Below are positions 9,277 through 17,014 of a stretch of DNA of 64,000 nucleotides, one piece after another. A program made the position numbers and the translations under genes. The DNA comes from Neochlamydia sp. S13 (GTDB lineage: Bacteria; Chlamydiota; Chlamydiia; Chlamydiales; Parachlamydiaceae), in the NCBI RefSeq assembly GCF_000648235.2, contig NZ_AP017977.1, positions 1,612,001 through 1,676,000 on the forward strand, given 5' to 3'. The notes under the pieces were generated by a model, which was not told the DNA's origin, ran no database searches, and was given only the letters and a program-made list of their open reading frames with translations. The first letter of the stretch is position 1. Each line of letters begins with the position of its first letter.

Positions 9277-10830
9277 ATGCAAAAACTAAAGTTAGTCTTC
9301 GAAAAGCTGCGAAAACAATATTCTTCTATTAAAGCCCTTAAGCCTTACCCTGAAATTGATTGGCTACCTATTGAAAGTAGTGGCTTGGAAAACTTTAGTG
9401 CTAATTATGCTGCAGGAAGGATAACAATAAAAGCTCAAGGCTATCTAGGCGCGATTTATGCTCTCCAACAAATTCATACTGGAATTCGCAGCGGCCATCT
9501 TGCCGATTTTTTAGGGCATATTAAACCTCGATTTAAAATTCGCCCTTTATGGATAGAAGATTCTGTTAAAGCTCTTTTAGGCGAGCCTCATAAAATAGAA
9601 GCATTTGCTACAGCCGTGTTGGAATTAGGATATAATACCATTATTGTTGATCAGTCTAGTGATCAAATAAATCTTACGAGCCTTTGTGCAGCTTTGCAAA
9701 GTTATGGACTAAAAGTTGTTCTAAAGCTTTCGCATTTTCAAGCTCAGCACCAAGCTATTTGCTCACCTTTAATCCCAGATTATAGCGATAAAGTTAAAAG
9801 CTACATTAGCCAAATCTCCTCTCAAAATGCCCATTATGATTTTCTTTTTTGGGAAAGTCAATGGCAGCGTCCTGAATTTTTAGAAGCCCCAGGTGTGGAT
9901 TTTTATACTCTACCCGAAGTAGTCTTAGAAGAAGCCCACTTATTGGAAAATATTTTAGAAAAATCTAAAACTTTAATTTTCTATGTGCCTGCAGATGAAG
10001 AAGAATCTGCTCAGCAAAGTGCTAGCTGGATGTCACGTCTAGCTATCGATTTACGACAGAACACTATTTTAGCTTATTCTGCGACTGCTGGAGATTGCTT
10101 GCTTAATAATCAATCCCCACATCCTTTTTGGAATCAACTCCGTCATCAAATTGAGAAATCTTTCTCCCCTTTAATGCCTATCCTCAATGTAGGGCAAGTG
10201 CCTCAAAGTGAGGGCTTATGGCCTCTTTTAGCTGATGATTTAATTGATGAATACATGTTACGTTGCCAAAATGAACGTTTTATAGGAGTCTTATGCGTAG
10301 CTAATCAACTGCCCGCTAAAAAAGGAATTCACCACTGTAACCTATGGACAGCTTCCCAAATGATGTGGAACGCCCAGATACCTGCCTTTATGTGGGTAGA
10401 AACATGGTTTTCCGCTCATCGTCCTGATTGGAATTACAATTTTTATGCCCCTTTTTTGTGCCAAATAGGCTTATTATCAAAACAGCTAAGCCTACTGCGT
10501 TCTTTGGCTAAGCAACAAAGTGCCGGTCATCTATCTAGCCAGGAGTGCCGCTTATTTATAGATTCTCTTCTTATCCAGATCGATGCCCTTATGAGTAGAA
10601 TGGATAGAGAAGAAAGAAAATGCCTACAAAAAAGTGAAAATACCCCTCTTGGAGAATACTTCAAATTTTTCGCTGAAGATGCTCGTTTTATTATTTTGCA
10701 GATTCTCCCCGACCTTAACCTATCACTTCCCCATTCACTTAAAGAAAAAGATATGAGAGGCTCTTTAGAGCAGCGCTCAAAACATCGCCTGCTGCATGAG
10801 CAAAAGCAAGGGAAGGAATTTCTTTTTTAA
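9277..10830 (+). CDS. Glycoside-hydrolase-like hypothetical protein
   Basis: 517 aa, cytoplasmic by appearance. The N-terminal ~75 residues include GYLGAIYALQQI, followed by KPRFKIRPLWIEDSVK. This looks like the small alpha/beta domain and first barrel strand found ahead of TIM-barrel glycosidases of the GH20/GH67 type (the usual wording being GALYGLQTL then P-x-F-x-x-R-G). A barrel-like region with alternating strands and helices follows (LGYNTIIVD, GLKVVLKL, FLFWESQW, LIFYVPAD), then a helical C-terminus. I cannot point to catalytic Asp/Glu pairs with confidence, so the enzyme class and substrate are unknown. No Shine-Dalgarno sequence is obvious; TATAAT lies at about 9247. Confidence 0.6.
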   Translation: MQKLKLVFEKLRKQYSSIKALKPYPEIDWLPIESSGLENFSANYAAGRITIKAQGYLGAIYALQQIHTGIRSGHLADFLGHIKPRFKIRPLWIEDSVKALLGEPHKIEAFATAVLELGYNTIIVDQSSDQINLTSLCAALQSYGLKVVLKLSHFQAQHQAICSPLIPDYSDKVKSYISQISSQNAHYDFLFWESQWQRPEFLEAPGVDFYTLPEVVLEEAHLLENILEKSKTLIFYVPADEEESAQQSASWMSRLAIDLRQNTILAYSATAGDCLLNNQSPHPFWNQLRHQIEKSFSPLMPILNVGQVPQSEGLWPLLADDLIDEYMLRCQNERFIGVLCVANQLPAKKGIHHCNLWTASQMMWNAQIPAFMWVETWFSAHRPDWNYNFYAPFLCQIGLLSKQLSLLRSLAKQQSAGHLSSQECRLFIDSLLIQIDALMSRMDREERKCLQKSENTPLGEYFKFFAEDARFIILQILPDLNLSLPHSLKEKDMRGSLEQRSKHRLLHEQKQGKEFLF

Positions 10831-10839
10831 CTTCTTTAC

Positions 10840-10856
10840 CCACTTTTCTAAAGTGG
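10840..10856 (+). terminator. Hairpin after the glycosidase-like gene
   Basis: Perfect stem CCACTTT / AAAGTGG with a 3-base loop, 10 bases past the stop codon. There is no strong T run after it, so termination is only likely. Confidence 0.4.
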
Positions 10857-11001
10857 CCTTAAAATTTAAAGAAATTAACTCATATGAAAAGCCTTTAATA
10901 TAATTTTTAGTTTAATCGCTTACCTGCTGTTAACCGCTTTAGACTTTAATAAAAAGCTTTTTTAAGATATTCTTTTTCTTCCTCAAACAAAGGACTTCCT
11001 G

Positions 11002-12393
11002 ATGGAAAATGTGGATATTTTTCTGAATAACTTTAAAAACGCTATCTGGAGTGCACCTCTTCTTATTTTTCTTATCGGCACCGGGGCTTACTTGACCATT
11101 ATTTTGAAAGGTGTGCAGTTTCGTTATCTCGGCTATGCAATCAAACAAGTATTTGCCCGCACGCGCCAAAATTCTCAAGGAGATATTAGCCCTTTTGAAG
11201 CATTAATGACCTCTTTAGCAGGCGCTATTGGAACAGGAGCAATTGTGGGAGTAGCTACAGGTTTAGCTGTCGGTGGCTTAGGTTCAATTTTTTGGATGTG
11301 GATAACAGCATTTGTAGGAATGGCTACTAAATATGCAGAATCTATACTAGCCGTAAAATATCGGATAATAGATGACCGTGGCGAGATGATGGGTGGCCCC
11401 ATGCAGTATATTGAGAAAGGTTTGGGCTGGAAATGGATGGCTCTCCTGTTTGCTCTTTTAGGAGCTTTAGCGGCAATTACTACTGGCAATCTAGTACAGG
11501 TTAATGCTATTACCGAAGCTATTCAGCATCTTAAAGCGGTGGATCCTTTTTGGACAGGAATTGTACTAGCCGGCATTACAGGATTAGTTATTATTGGAGG
11601 GGTTAAAAGTATTGGCCATGTTGCCGGAGTATTAGTCCCTATTATGGCTTTATTTTATATTATCGGCGGGCTTATTGTTATTACTTTTCATTTTGATAAA
11701 ATTCCCCATGCTTTTGGACTCATCATCAAAACTGCTTTTACAGGGCAAGGGGCAACCGGTGGATTTGTAGGAGCTACTCTTATGATGGCTATACAATCAG
11801 GGGTCTCGCGTAGCGTATTTTCCAATGAAGCAGGTCTAGGAATTTCATCTATAGCGGCGGCGGCTGCCAAAACCGATAGTCCTGGGCGTCAAGGCATGAT
11901 TACGATGACAGGCGCTTTAATTTCTACAGTGATTGTTTGCACAGTAACGGGCCTTGTATTAGCAGTTACCCAGGTGCAGGGAGCTATCAACGATTCAGGA
12001 GAGGTTTTAAATGGGGCTGCGATGGCATTTGCAGCCTTTGAATCCACCATCCCTGGCGGCAGTTATATTGTTTCTATTGGCCTTATTTTATTTGCTTTTT
12101 CTACCGTACTGGCTTGGGCCTACTATGGAGAAAAATGCTTTGAATACATTTTTGGCATTAATTCTGTAAATGTTTATCGCATTTTATTCACCTTGATTAT
12201 TATTCCAAGTGCTGTAACCAAGATGGAAATCGCTTGGTATTTAGCAGATATTACCAATGGATTAATGGTCATCCCTAATCTAATTTCCTTGATAGGTTTA
12301 TCGGCAGTGGTTGTGGCAGAAAATGAACGTTTCTTAGCTTTAGTTCAAAAAGAAAGATTAGCCTTACAAAAAACCTTTGAATCGAAGCAATAA
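11002..12393 (+). CDS. AGCS-family sodium/alanine (or glycine) symporter, copy 1
   Basis: 463 aa inner-membrane protein with about 10-11 hydrophobic helices. Family signatures visible: ISPFEALMTSLAGAIGTGAIVG, the segment GGPMQYIEKGLGWKWMA, and SRSVFSNEAGLGISSIAAAA (substrate and sodium site region). It imports small amino acids such as alanine or glycine with Na+. AAAGGA ahead of the ATG fits a ribosome site. The gene is followed after 16 bases by a paralogue in the same direction, so both are probably one operon. Host-dependent chlamydiae commonly keep such importers (often called dagA). Substrate choice between the two copies cannot be read from sequence. Confidence 0.93.
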   Translation: MENVDIFLNNFKNAIWSAPLLIFLIGTGAYLTIILKGVQFRYLGYAIKQVFARTRQNSQGDISPFEALMTSLAGAIGTGAIVGVATGLAVGGLGSIFWMWITAFVGMATKYAESILAVKYRIIDDRGEMMGGPMQYIEKGLGWKWMALLFALLGALAAITTGNLVQVNAITEAIQHLKAVDPFWTGIVLAGITGLVIIGGVKSIGHVAGVLVPIMALFYIIGGLIVITFHFDKIPHAFGLIIKTAFTGQGATGGFVGATLMMAIQSGVSRSVFSNEAGLGISSIAAAAAKTDSPGRQGMITMTGALISTVIVCTVTGLVLAVTQVQGAINDSGEVLNGAAMAFAAFESTIPGGSYIVSIGLILFAFSTVLAWAYYGEKCFEYIFGINSVNVYRILFTLIIIPSAVTKMEIAWYLADITNGLMVIPNLISLIGLSAVVVAENERFLALVQKERLALQKTFESKQ

Positions 12394-12409
12394 CTAGGAC
12401 TTCATAGAA

Positions 12410-13807
12410 ATGGCAACCACAGATTTAGAATTAAGCTCTTTGCTTCTGCATACTTTAGATAATATTTACAGTTGGATATGGGGGGCGCCCCTATTGATCT
12501 TGTTGGTAGGAGTTGGACTCTATCTTACAATAGCCTTAAAAGGCTTACAATTTCGCTACCTCCCCTATGCCTTAAAAATAGCTTTTGGCAGACAAAAAGA
12601 TGTATCAGGTCAAGGTGATATTAGCCATTTTGAGTCTTTAATGACGGCTTTAGCAGCTACCATAGGAATAGGAAATATTGCGGGTGTAGCCACAGCTATT
12701 GCCATAGGCGGCTTAGGAGCACTTTTCTGGATGTGGGTCACCGCACTGATAGGTATGGCCATTAAATATGCTGAAGCCATTTTAGCTGTTAAATATCGCA
12801 AGATGGATGGACGAGGCGAAATGTGTGGCGGGCCCATGTATTTCATCGAATATGGATTAGGATGGAAGTGGCTTTCAGTGTTGTTTGCAATTTTTGGAGC
12901 CATTGGAACGTTTGGAGGCGGTAATATGCTTCAGGCCAACTCTGTGGCAGACGTAATGAAAAATGTCTTTCACATCGAGCCCTGGGTGACTGGCTTCATT
13001 GTAGCACTTTTAACAGGCGCTACTCTCTTGGGGGGAATTAAATCGATCGGTAAGGTTGCCGGTTTATTAGTTCCTTTTATGGCCATCATTTATATTGGCG
13101 GAGCAGGCGTGATACTGTGTAAATATTATGATCGCTTACCTGCCGCTTTATCACACATTTTCCAGTATGCCTTTTCAGGGCAAGCCGCCTTTGGGGGATT
13201 TGCAGGTTCGACCATGTTAATGGCTATTCAGGTGGGTGTCAGCCGTGGCCTCATGACTAGCGAAGCAGGATTAGGAACAGCATCGATTGCTGCCGCAGCC
13301 GCTAAAACAGATTTACCAGGACGCCAAGCTTTAGTTTCTATGACAGGCTGCTTTTTAGCCACCATTGTAATGTGTAGCGCCACAGCCTTGGTCTTAGGGG
13401 TCACCGAAGTTTTTGGTAGTTTAGATGCAGAGGGTAAGCTCCTCAATGGAGCTTCGATGACCGTCGCAGCTTTTAACCAAACATTTTCAGGAGGAGCTTA
13501 TGTAGTGACTCTAGGCCTTGTGCTGTTTGCTTTTACCACTCTCTTAGGATGGGCTTATTATGGGGAAAAATGTGTGGAATATCTACTAGGCTCTAAATCC
13601 GTCCCTTTTTATAGGGCTATTTTTACCTTAGTAGTCATTCCTGGCGCCATCTTAGAGCTCGATGTCGTTTGGAAAATCTCTGATATATGCAATGGCTTAA
13701 TGGCCTTTCCAAACTTAATTGGCCTCTGTGCCTTGTCAAAAGTAGTTATTGCTGAAAGCCGCTCATTTCTTAAAGTGCTTTCCCATGAACAAGAAGGTAG
13801 GGCTTAA
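12410..13807 (+). CDS. AGCS-family sodium/alanine (or glycine) symporter, copy 2
   Basis: 465 aa, clearly paralogous to the gene just upstream along its whole length (shared TGQGDIS/SQGDIS-type loop, GGPM segment, SEAGLGTASIAAAAAKTD segment). About 10-11 membrane helices are predicted by eye. It starts 16 bases after copy 1, with TAGGA ahead of the ATG. The tandem arrangement suggests a duplication with later divergence. Differences cluster in the loops and in the periplasmic segment after the third helix, so the two may differ in substrate. A weak hairpin-like sequence (about 13803-13824) follows the stop. Confidence 0.92.
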   Translation: MATTDLELSSLLLHTLDNIYSWIWGAPLLILLVGVGLYLTIALKGLQFRYLPYALKIAFGRQKDVSGQGDISHFESLMTALAATIGIGNIAGVATAIAIGGLGALFWMWVTALIGMAIKYAEAILAVKYRKMDGRGEMCGGPMYFIEYGLGWKWLSVLFAIFGAIGTFGGGNMLQANSVADVMKNVFHIEPWVTGFIVALLTGATLLGGIKSIGKVAGLLVPFMAIIYIGGAGVILCKYYDRLPAALSHIFQYAFSGQAAFGGFAGSTMLMAIQVGVSRGLMTSEAGLGTASIAAAAAKTDLPGRQALVSMTGCFLATIVMCSATALVLGVTEVFGSLDAEGKLLNGASMTVAAFNQTFSGGAYVVTLGLVLFAFTTLLGWAYYGEKCVEYLLGSKSVPFYRAIFTLVVIPGAILELDVVWKISDICNGLMAFPNLIGLCALSKVVIAESRSFLKVLSHEQEGRA

Positions 13808-14396
13808 AGCTTTTTTCTTAAGCTAAACTACCTCTCTAGCAATGCAGCTATAATCCAAGTAGGATAATCGGGTTAGGAAGATGAATAAGATTAAATTAAG
13901 AAAGCGCTTCTTAAAATCGGCCACTAATCATTTTATTTAGCTCTTTGATATACCGGTTATATGTTTCAAAGCAGCTCTTTATGCAATCATGGGCTCTAAA
14001 AAACTATGAACTTAATTAAGAGAGTTATCTAGAAAAGGTTTAAATTCCGTCTTGAAATTATAGAGCTGTTTTTTCTTAAAGCGTATTATTAAATCATATT
14101 AAACCTTTCAAGCTAAAATTTACTCATCTTGCACACCTTCGCTTTTTAGCTGCACCATAGAATCTAAAACGTTAGTTGCCAGCTACCTATTAATCCAACT
14201 CTTTTAACAATCTTCTTTGATGAACTATAAATCATTCTATTATCAAATAAACACGCTGCTTAGTTTTTTTTCAGAGGGAAAACTAATAAAAAAAAAAAAA
14301 CAAACGTTAGTAAAAGTAATACTTGTATTATTTTCGATTAGGTCATCTGTCTTTTTTATAGAATTTTTTTTAAAGCAGAAAATCTATTAAAAAAAC
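13808..14396. other. Intergenic region without a recognised gene
   Basis: AT-rich stretch between the symporters and the DUF1670 pair. It contains a dispersed repeat copy (13961-13991), a poly-A run at about 14287-14300 and stop codons in all frames. No gene or RNA was recognised. Confidence 0.5.
13961..13991 (-). repeat. Dispersed intergenic repeat, copy 2
   Basis: On the minus strand reads ATGATTGCATAAAGAGCTGC then TTTGAAACAT, matching the core of the copies at 54109-54150 and 60511-60552 with a few changes. Confidence 0.5.
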
Positions 14397-14460
14397 TGGC
14401 GTTCACCTTTATAATGTTTAATTAAAGAAAAAAACAAAAACATCCATAAAAGGAACGCCA
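14397..14460 (+). promoter_or_regulatory. Inverted repeat around the 5' leader of the DUF1670 pair
   Basis: TGGCGTTCACCTTTAT (14397-14412) is mirrored by ATAAAAGGAACGCCA (14446-14460). The right arm overlaps both the AAAGGA ribosome site and the A of the start codon. In RNA this would fold into a long hairpin hiding the ribosome site; in DNA it could be an operator for the HTH proteins encoded next. A TATAAT-like hexamer lies inside the loop (about 14410). Confidence 0.45.
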
Positions 14461-15341
14461 TGAAAAATGTTACTATAAATTCTAAAGAAGATCAAGAAAG
14501 ACGACTGCAAATCAAAAACATCCATCAGCAGATGAAAAATTTGGCTGTTCAAGGAACAGGAATTAGTCCTTGGGAAGCTCAAATTTTAGTGGGTCTGATT
14601 GAGGAAGTGTACTTTTCCGAACTTAACCAAAGCCACTTAAAACCAGGGCAGATTAAATATCATTGTGTAGCAGCTGAAGAAGGAGCTGGCAAATCTTTAA
14701 AAGAGTGCAAGATGTTACCTGTGGTTTTGACGTTGTTTGACCAAAGAGACAAAGGAAATTTTTCCCAAGATAATAATAAAGATAGAAGTGTTGAGCTAAG
14801 AAGGAGAAGACTTGTGCGTATAGCTGAAGAAGCTAAAGAGCAAGGAGGATACTTAACGCAAGAAGACCTAGCAGAATTATTAATGTGCGATATAAGAACC
14901 ATTCGAAGAGATATTAAAGAGCTTAAAGCAATAGGCATCTTATTACCCACACGAGGTCAACAAAAAGATATAGGCCCTGGTGTTAGCCATAGAGCTATTG
15001 CCATACGGCTTTGGCTGGAGGGCAAAGAGCCTGTGACTATTGCCCAGCATATTAAGCATAGCATAGAAGCTGTGGAAAACTATCTACAGAAGTTTAAAAG
15101 AGTAGCCTTTCTTAAAAGCAAACATTTCAATGAGTTTGAAATAGCCTTAACGGTGGGAATTTCCATCTATGCTACCAAAACCTTTTCTCTGCTATATGAA
15201 GAGTTTAAAGATAAAGCCTTTTTTGAACAAAGATTGCAGGAAGTTCATATAGTTGGTGCCCAATATTATCACGCTCAAGATGAAAAAAAAAGAATGATGT
15301 CGTCGAACGACTCTATCAGGAACGAGCGGAGGCTGCCATGA
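14460..15341 (+). CDS. DUF1670-type HTH protein, first of a tandem pair
   Basis: 293 aa. It matches my recollection of the DUF1670 family: an N-terminal region with ISPWEAQILVGLIEEVYF and LKPGQIKYHCVAAEEGAGK, a central helix-turn-helix of DeoR/transposase-like type (YLTQEDLAELLMCDIRTIRR, about residues 124-143), then DIGPGVSHRAIAIRLWLEG and a second HTH-like segment (IAQHIKHSIEAVENYLQKFK). It probably binds DNA. The biological role of the family is not established. The ATG at 14460 has AAAGGA six bases ahead, and its stop overlaps the next gene (ATGA). The gene may be self-regulated through the inverted repeat over its start, or may belong to an unrecognised mobile element. Confidence 0.72.
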   Translation: MKNVTINSKEDQERRLQIKNIHQQMKNLAVQGTGISPWEAQILVGLIEEVYFSELNQSHLKPGQIKYHCVAAEEGAGKSLKECKMLPVVLTLFDQRDKGNFSQDNNKDRSVELRRRRLVRIAEEAKEQGGYLTQEDLAELLMCDIRTIRRDIKELKAIGILLPTRGQQKDIGPGVSHRAIAIRLWLEGKEPVTIAQHIKHSIEAVENYLQKFKRVAFLKSKHFNEFEIALTVGISIYATKTFSLLYEEFKDKAFFEQRLQEVHIVGAQYYHAQDEKKRMMSSNDSIRNERRLP

Positions 15342-16195
15342 AGAAGAACATCGATGCAAACCATGCTACATTTTGCCCTCAAGCATTTAAATGCTTTGAA
15401 GGTGCTTTGGAAGCATTTTTTTCTCATGAGTGCCCGCAGCTAGGAGGAACAAGGACAAGGCAAGTACTGGTTAAATCAATAGCGGATATGGTACGTCAAT
15501 TTTATCCGCAGACCTCTCATATGCAGCCGGGACAAGTTACATGGCCGACAGTCCACCGCAACGAATTTTCATCTTATGGAAAATCTATTCAAAATACACG
15601 TTTAACAACGGTGATTTTAGATCTGGTAAGCTCGCAAGATGCTATGGAAAGAGCTAAAGGGAAAAAATTAAGGGTTATAAAAAAAGAAGCTGTGGCGCGG
15701 ATGTGCAAGCAAGCTTTTGATCAAGAAGGTTGCTTAACCCACGCGGAATTAGCTATTTTGTTAAAGATATCGCCACAAAGTGTAGGCAAATATATTAAGG
15801 AGTGGGAATTAGAAAACCGTGAGGTTCTTCCAAGAAGAGGGTCTATCCATGATATAGGCCCTACTTTAACTCACAAAACAATGATCATTGAAAAGCTCTT
15901 TATCGAGCAAAAAACTGTTCAGCAGGTGAGCAGAGAAACAAAACACTCTTTGCCGGCGATACAAAGGTATATATCCACTTTCAAGCAAATATTGCTATGT
16001 AAACAAAAAGGTATGTCTACAGAAGAAGCAGCTTTTTCGGTGGGTAGGACATTACGCTTAGTCAATGAATATGAAAAGATTATTGAACAATATAAGGAGA
16101 AAAATTATGTTATAGCCGCGTTATTGAAAAGTGAAATTGGAATTGAAACAAGAACCCAGATAACAATAAATGAAGGTGTTGATAAAAAATATTAA
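15338..16195 (+). CDS. DUF1670-type HTH protein, second of a tandem pair
   Basis: 285 aa, a diverged paralogue of the preceding protein with the same order of elements: an MQPGQVTWPTVHRNE segment equivalent to LKPGQIKYHCVAAEE, HTH in CLTHAELAILLKISPQSVGK (about 128-147), DIGPTLTHKTMIIEKLF, and a second HTH-like segment (VSRETKHSLPAIQRYISTFK). It overlaps the upstream gene by four bases, so coupled translation and a two-subunit product are likely. The region downstream is AT-rich, with GATTAGG at about 16209 echoing GATTAGG at about 14336 upstream of the pair. Confidence 0.7.
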   Translation: MKKNIDANHATFCPQAFKCFEGALEAFFSHECPQLGGTRTRQVLVKSIADMVRQFYPQTSHMQPGQVTWPTVHRNEFSSYGKSIQNTRLTTVILDLVSSQDAMERAKGKKLRVIKKEAVARMCKQAFDQEGCLTHAELAILLKISPQSVGKYIKEWELENREVLPRRGSIHDIGPTLTHKTMIIEKLFIEQKTVQQVSRETKHSLPAIQRYISTFKQILLCKQKGMSTEEAAFSVGRTLRLVNEYEKIIEQYKEKNYVIAALLKSEIGIETRTQITINEGVDKKY

Positions 16196-16346
16196 TCAGA
16201 AAAAAGATTAGGTTAAATGCCAGTTAATGACAAGTGTCCTTATTTACGATAAAACAATAAGATTTCTGATTTATATAATAAATTATACTACGAGAAAATT
16301 AGGCGAGCTTTAATCTTATAACGCTTATTAGGGGATCAACAAAGAC

Positions 16347-16985
16347 ATGTCAAAAAAAATGCGCAGAGCAAGCGATTTATCCCATGAAGCAAAATGGGGT
16401 AAACTGACTCCTGAAGAAATTGCCTATGTGGAACAAAAACTTCAAGATAAAGAGGCAGATAAAGATGAGGATTTACATATATGGATATTTATTGTAGGCA
16501 GATTAGGCTTAATTCGTCACCGCCCTTTATTGGAAAAATTTCTTTATTATCAAACGGAGCCCTGGGTATGCATACAAGCTTTGAGAGCTCTTTGCACTTA
16601 CTGGGAATACACCAATGACTATTTAAAAGAACTTAAAATGTTTATTAGAGGCGTAGAATGGGATCCCCATGATGACATACGTTTATGGGCGTTAAGTATT
16701 GCCGGAAAATTTCTTAAAGAAAATTTTGATTATGAACTTTTACAGCTTTTGCTAGATGTCTTTGAAAAGCTAGGAGAATTAGATAGCCTACACGAACATA
16801 GAGAATATGCCCGGGAATTTATAAAAAGCTGTGCCTTTGAAGCTTTAGCTATCGCGATGGGAAAAAACTACGATGAAATTTTAGATACGGACGATATAGA
16901 AAATTGTCTTCTTAATGGTCAATTGGAGCTTTTAGATCTAAGCATTATAGAACAAGCTCATCAAAGGCTCCAGCAAAAATTTTAA
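16347..16985 (+). CDS. Helical (HEAT-like) repeat hypothetical protein
   Basis: 212 aa, strongly helical and acidic. Repeated helix pairs such as RPLLEKFLYYQTEPWVCIQA, HDDIRLWALSIAGKFLKE and EYAREFIKSCAFEALAIA look like HEAT/ARM-type repeats. No signal peptide or membrane segment is visible. It lies 29 bases upstream of the giant ankyrin gene on the same strand, so it may be cotranscribed with it. A small HEAT-like protein beside a giant toxin-like gene is compatible with an immunity protein or secretion chaperone, but nothing in the sequence proves that. Confidence 0.6.
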   Translation: MSKKMRRASDLSHEAKWGKLTPEEIAYVEQKLQDKEADKDEDLHIWIFIVGRLGLIRHRPLLEKFLYYQTEPWVCIQALRALCTYWEYTNDYLKELKMFIRGVEWDPHDDIRLWALSIAGKFLKENFDYELLQLLLDVFEKLGELDSLHEHREYAREFIKSCAFEALAIAMGKNYDEILDTDDIENCLLNGQLELLDLSIIEQAHQRLQQKF

Positions 16986-17014
16986 TTACCTTTCTAATAA
17001 AGGAAGAATAAAAA

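Noticed and set aside
11175-11870. Minus-strand ORFs inside the symporter gene (also 12610-12903 and 13228-13446)
   Set aside because: They are Pro/Ala-rich shadows of a conserved membrane-protein gene on the plus strand.
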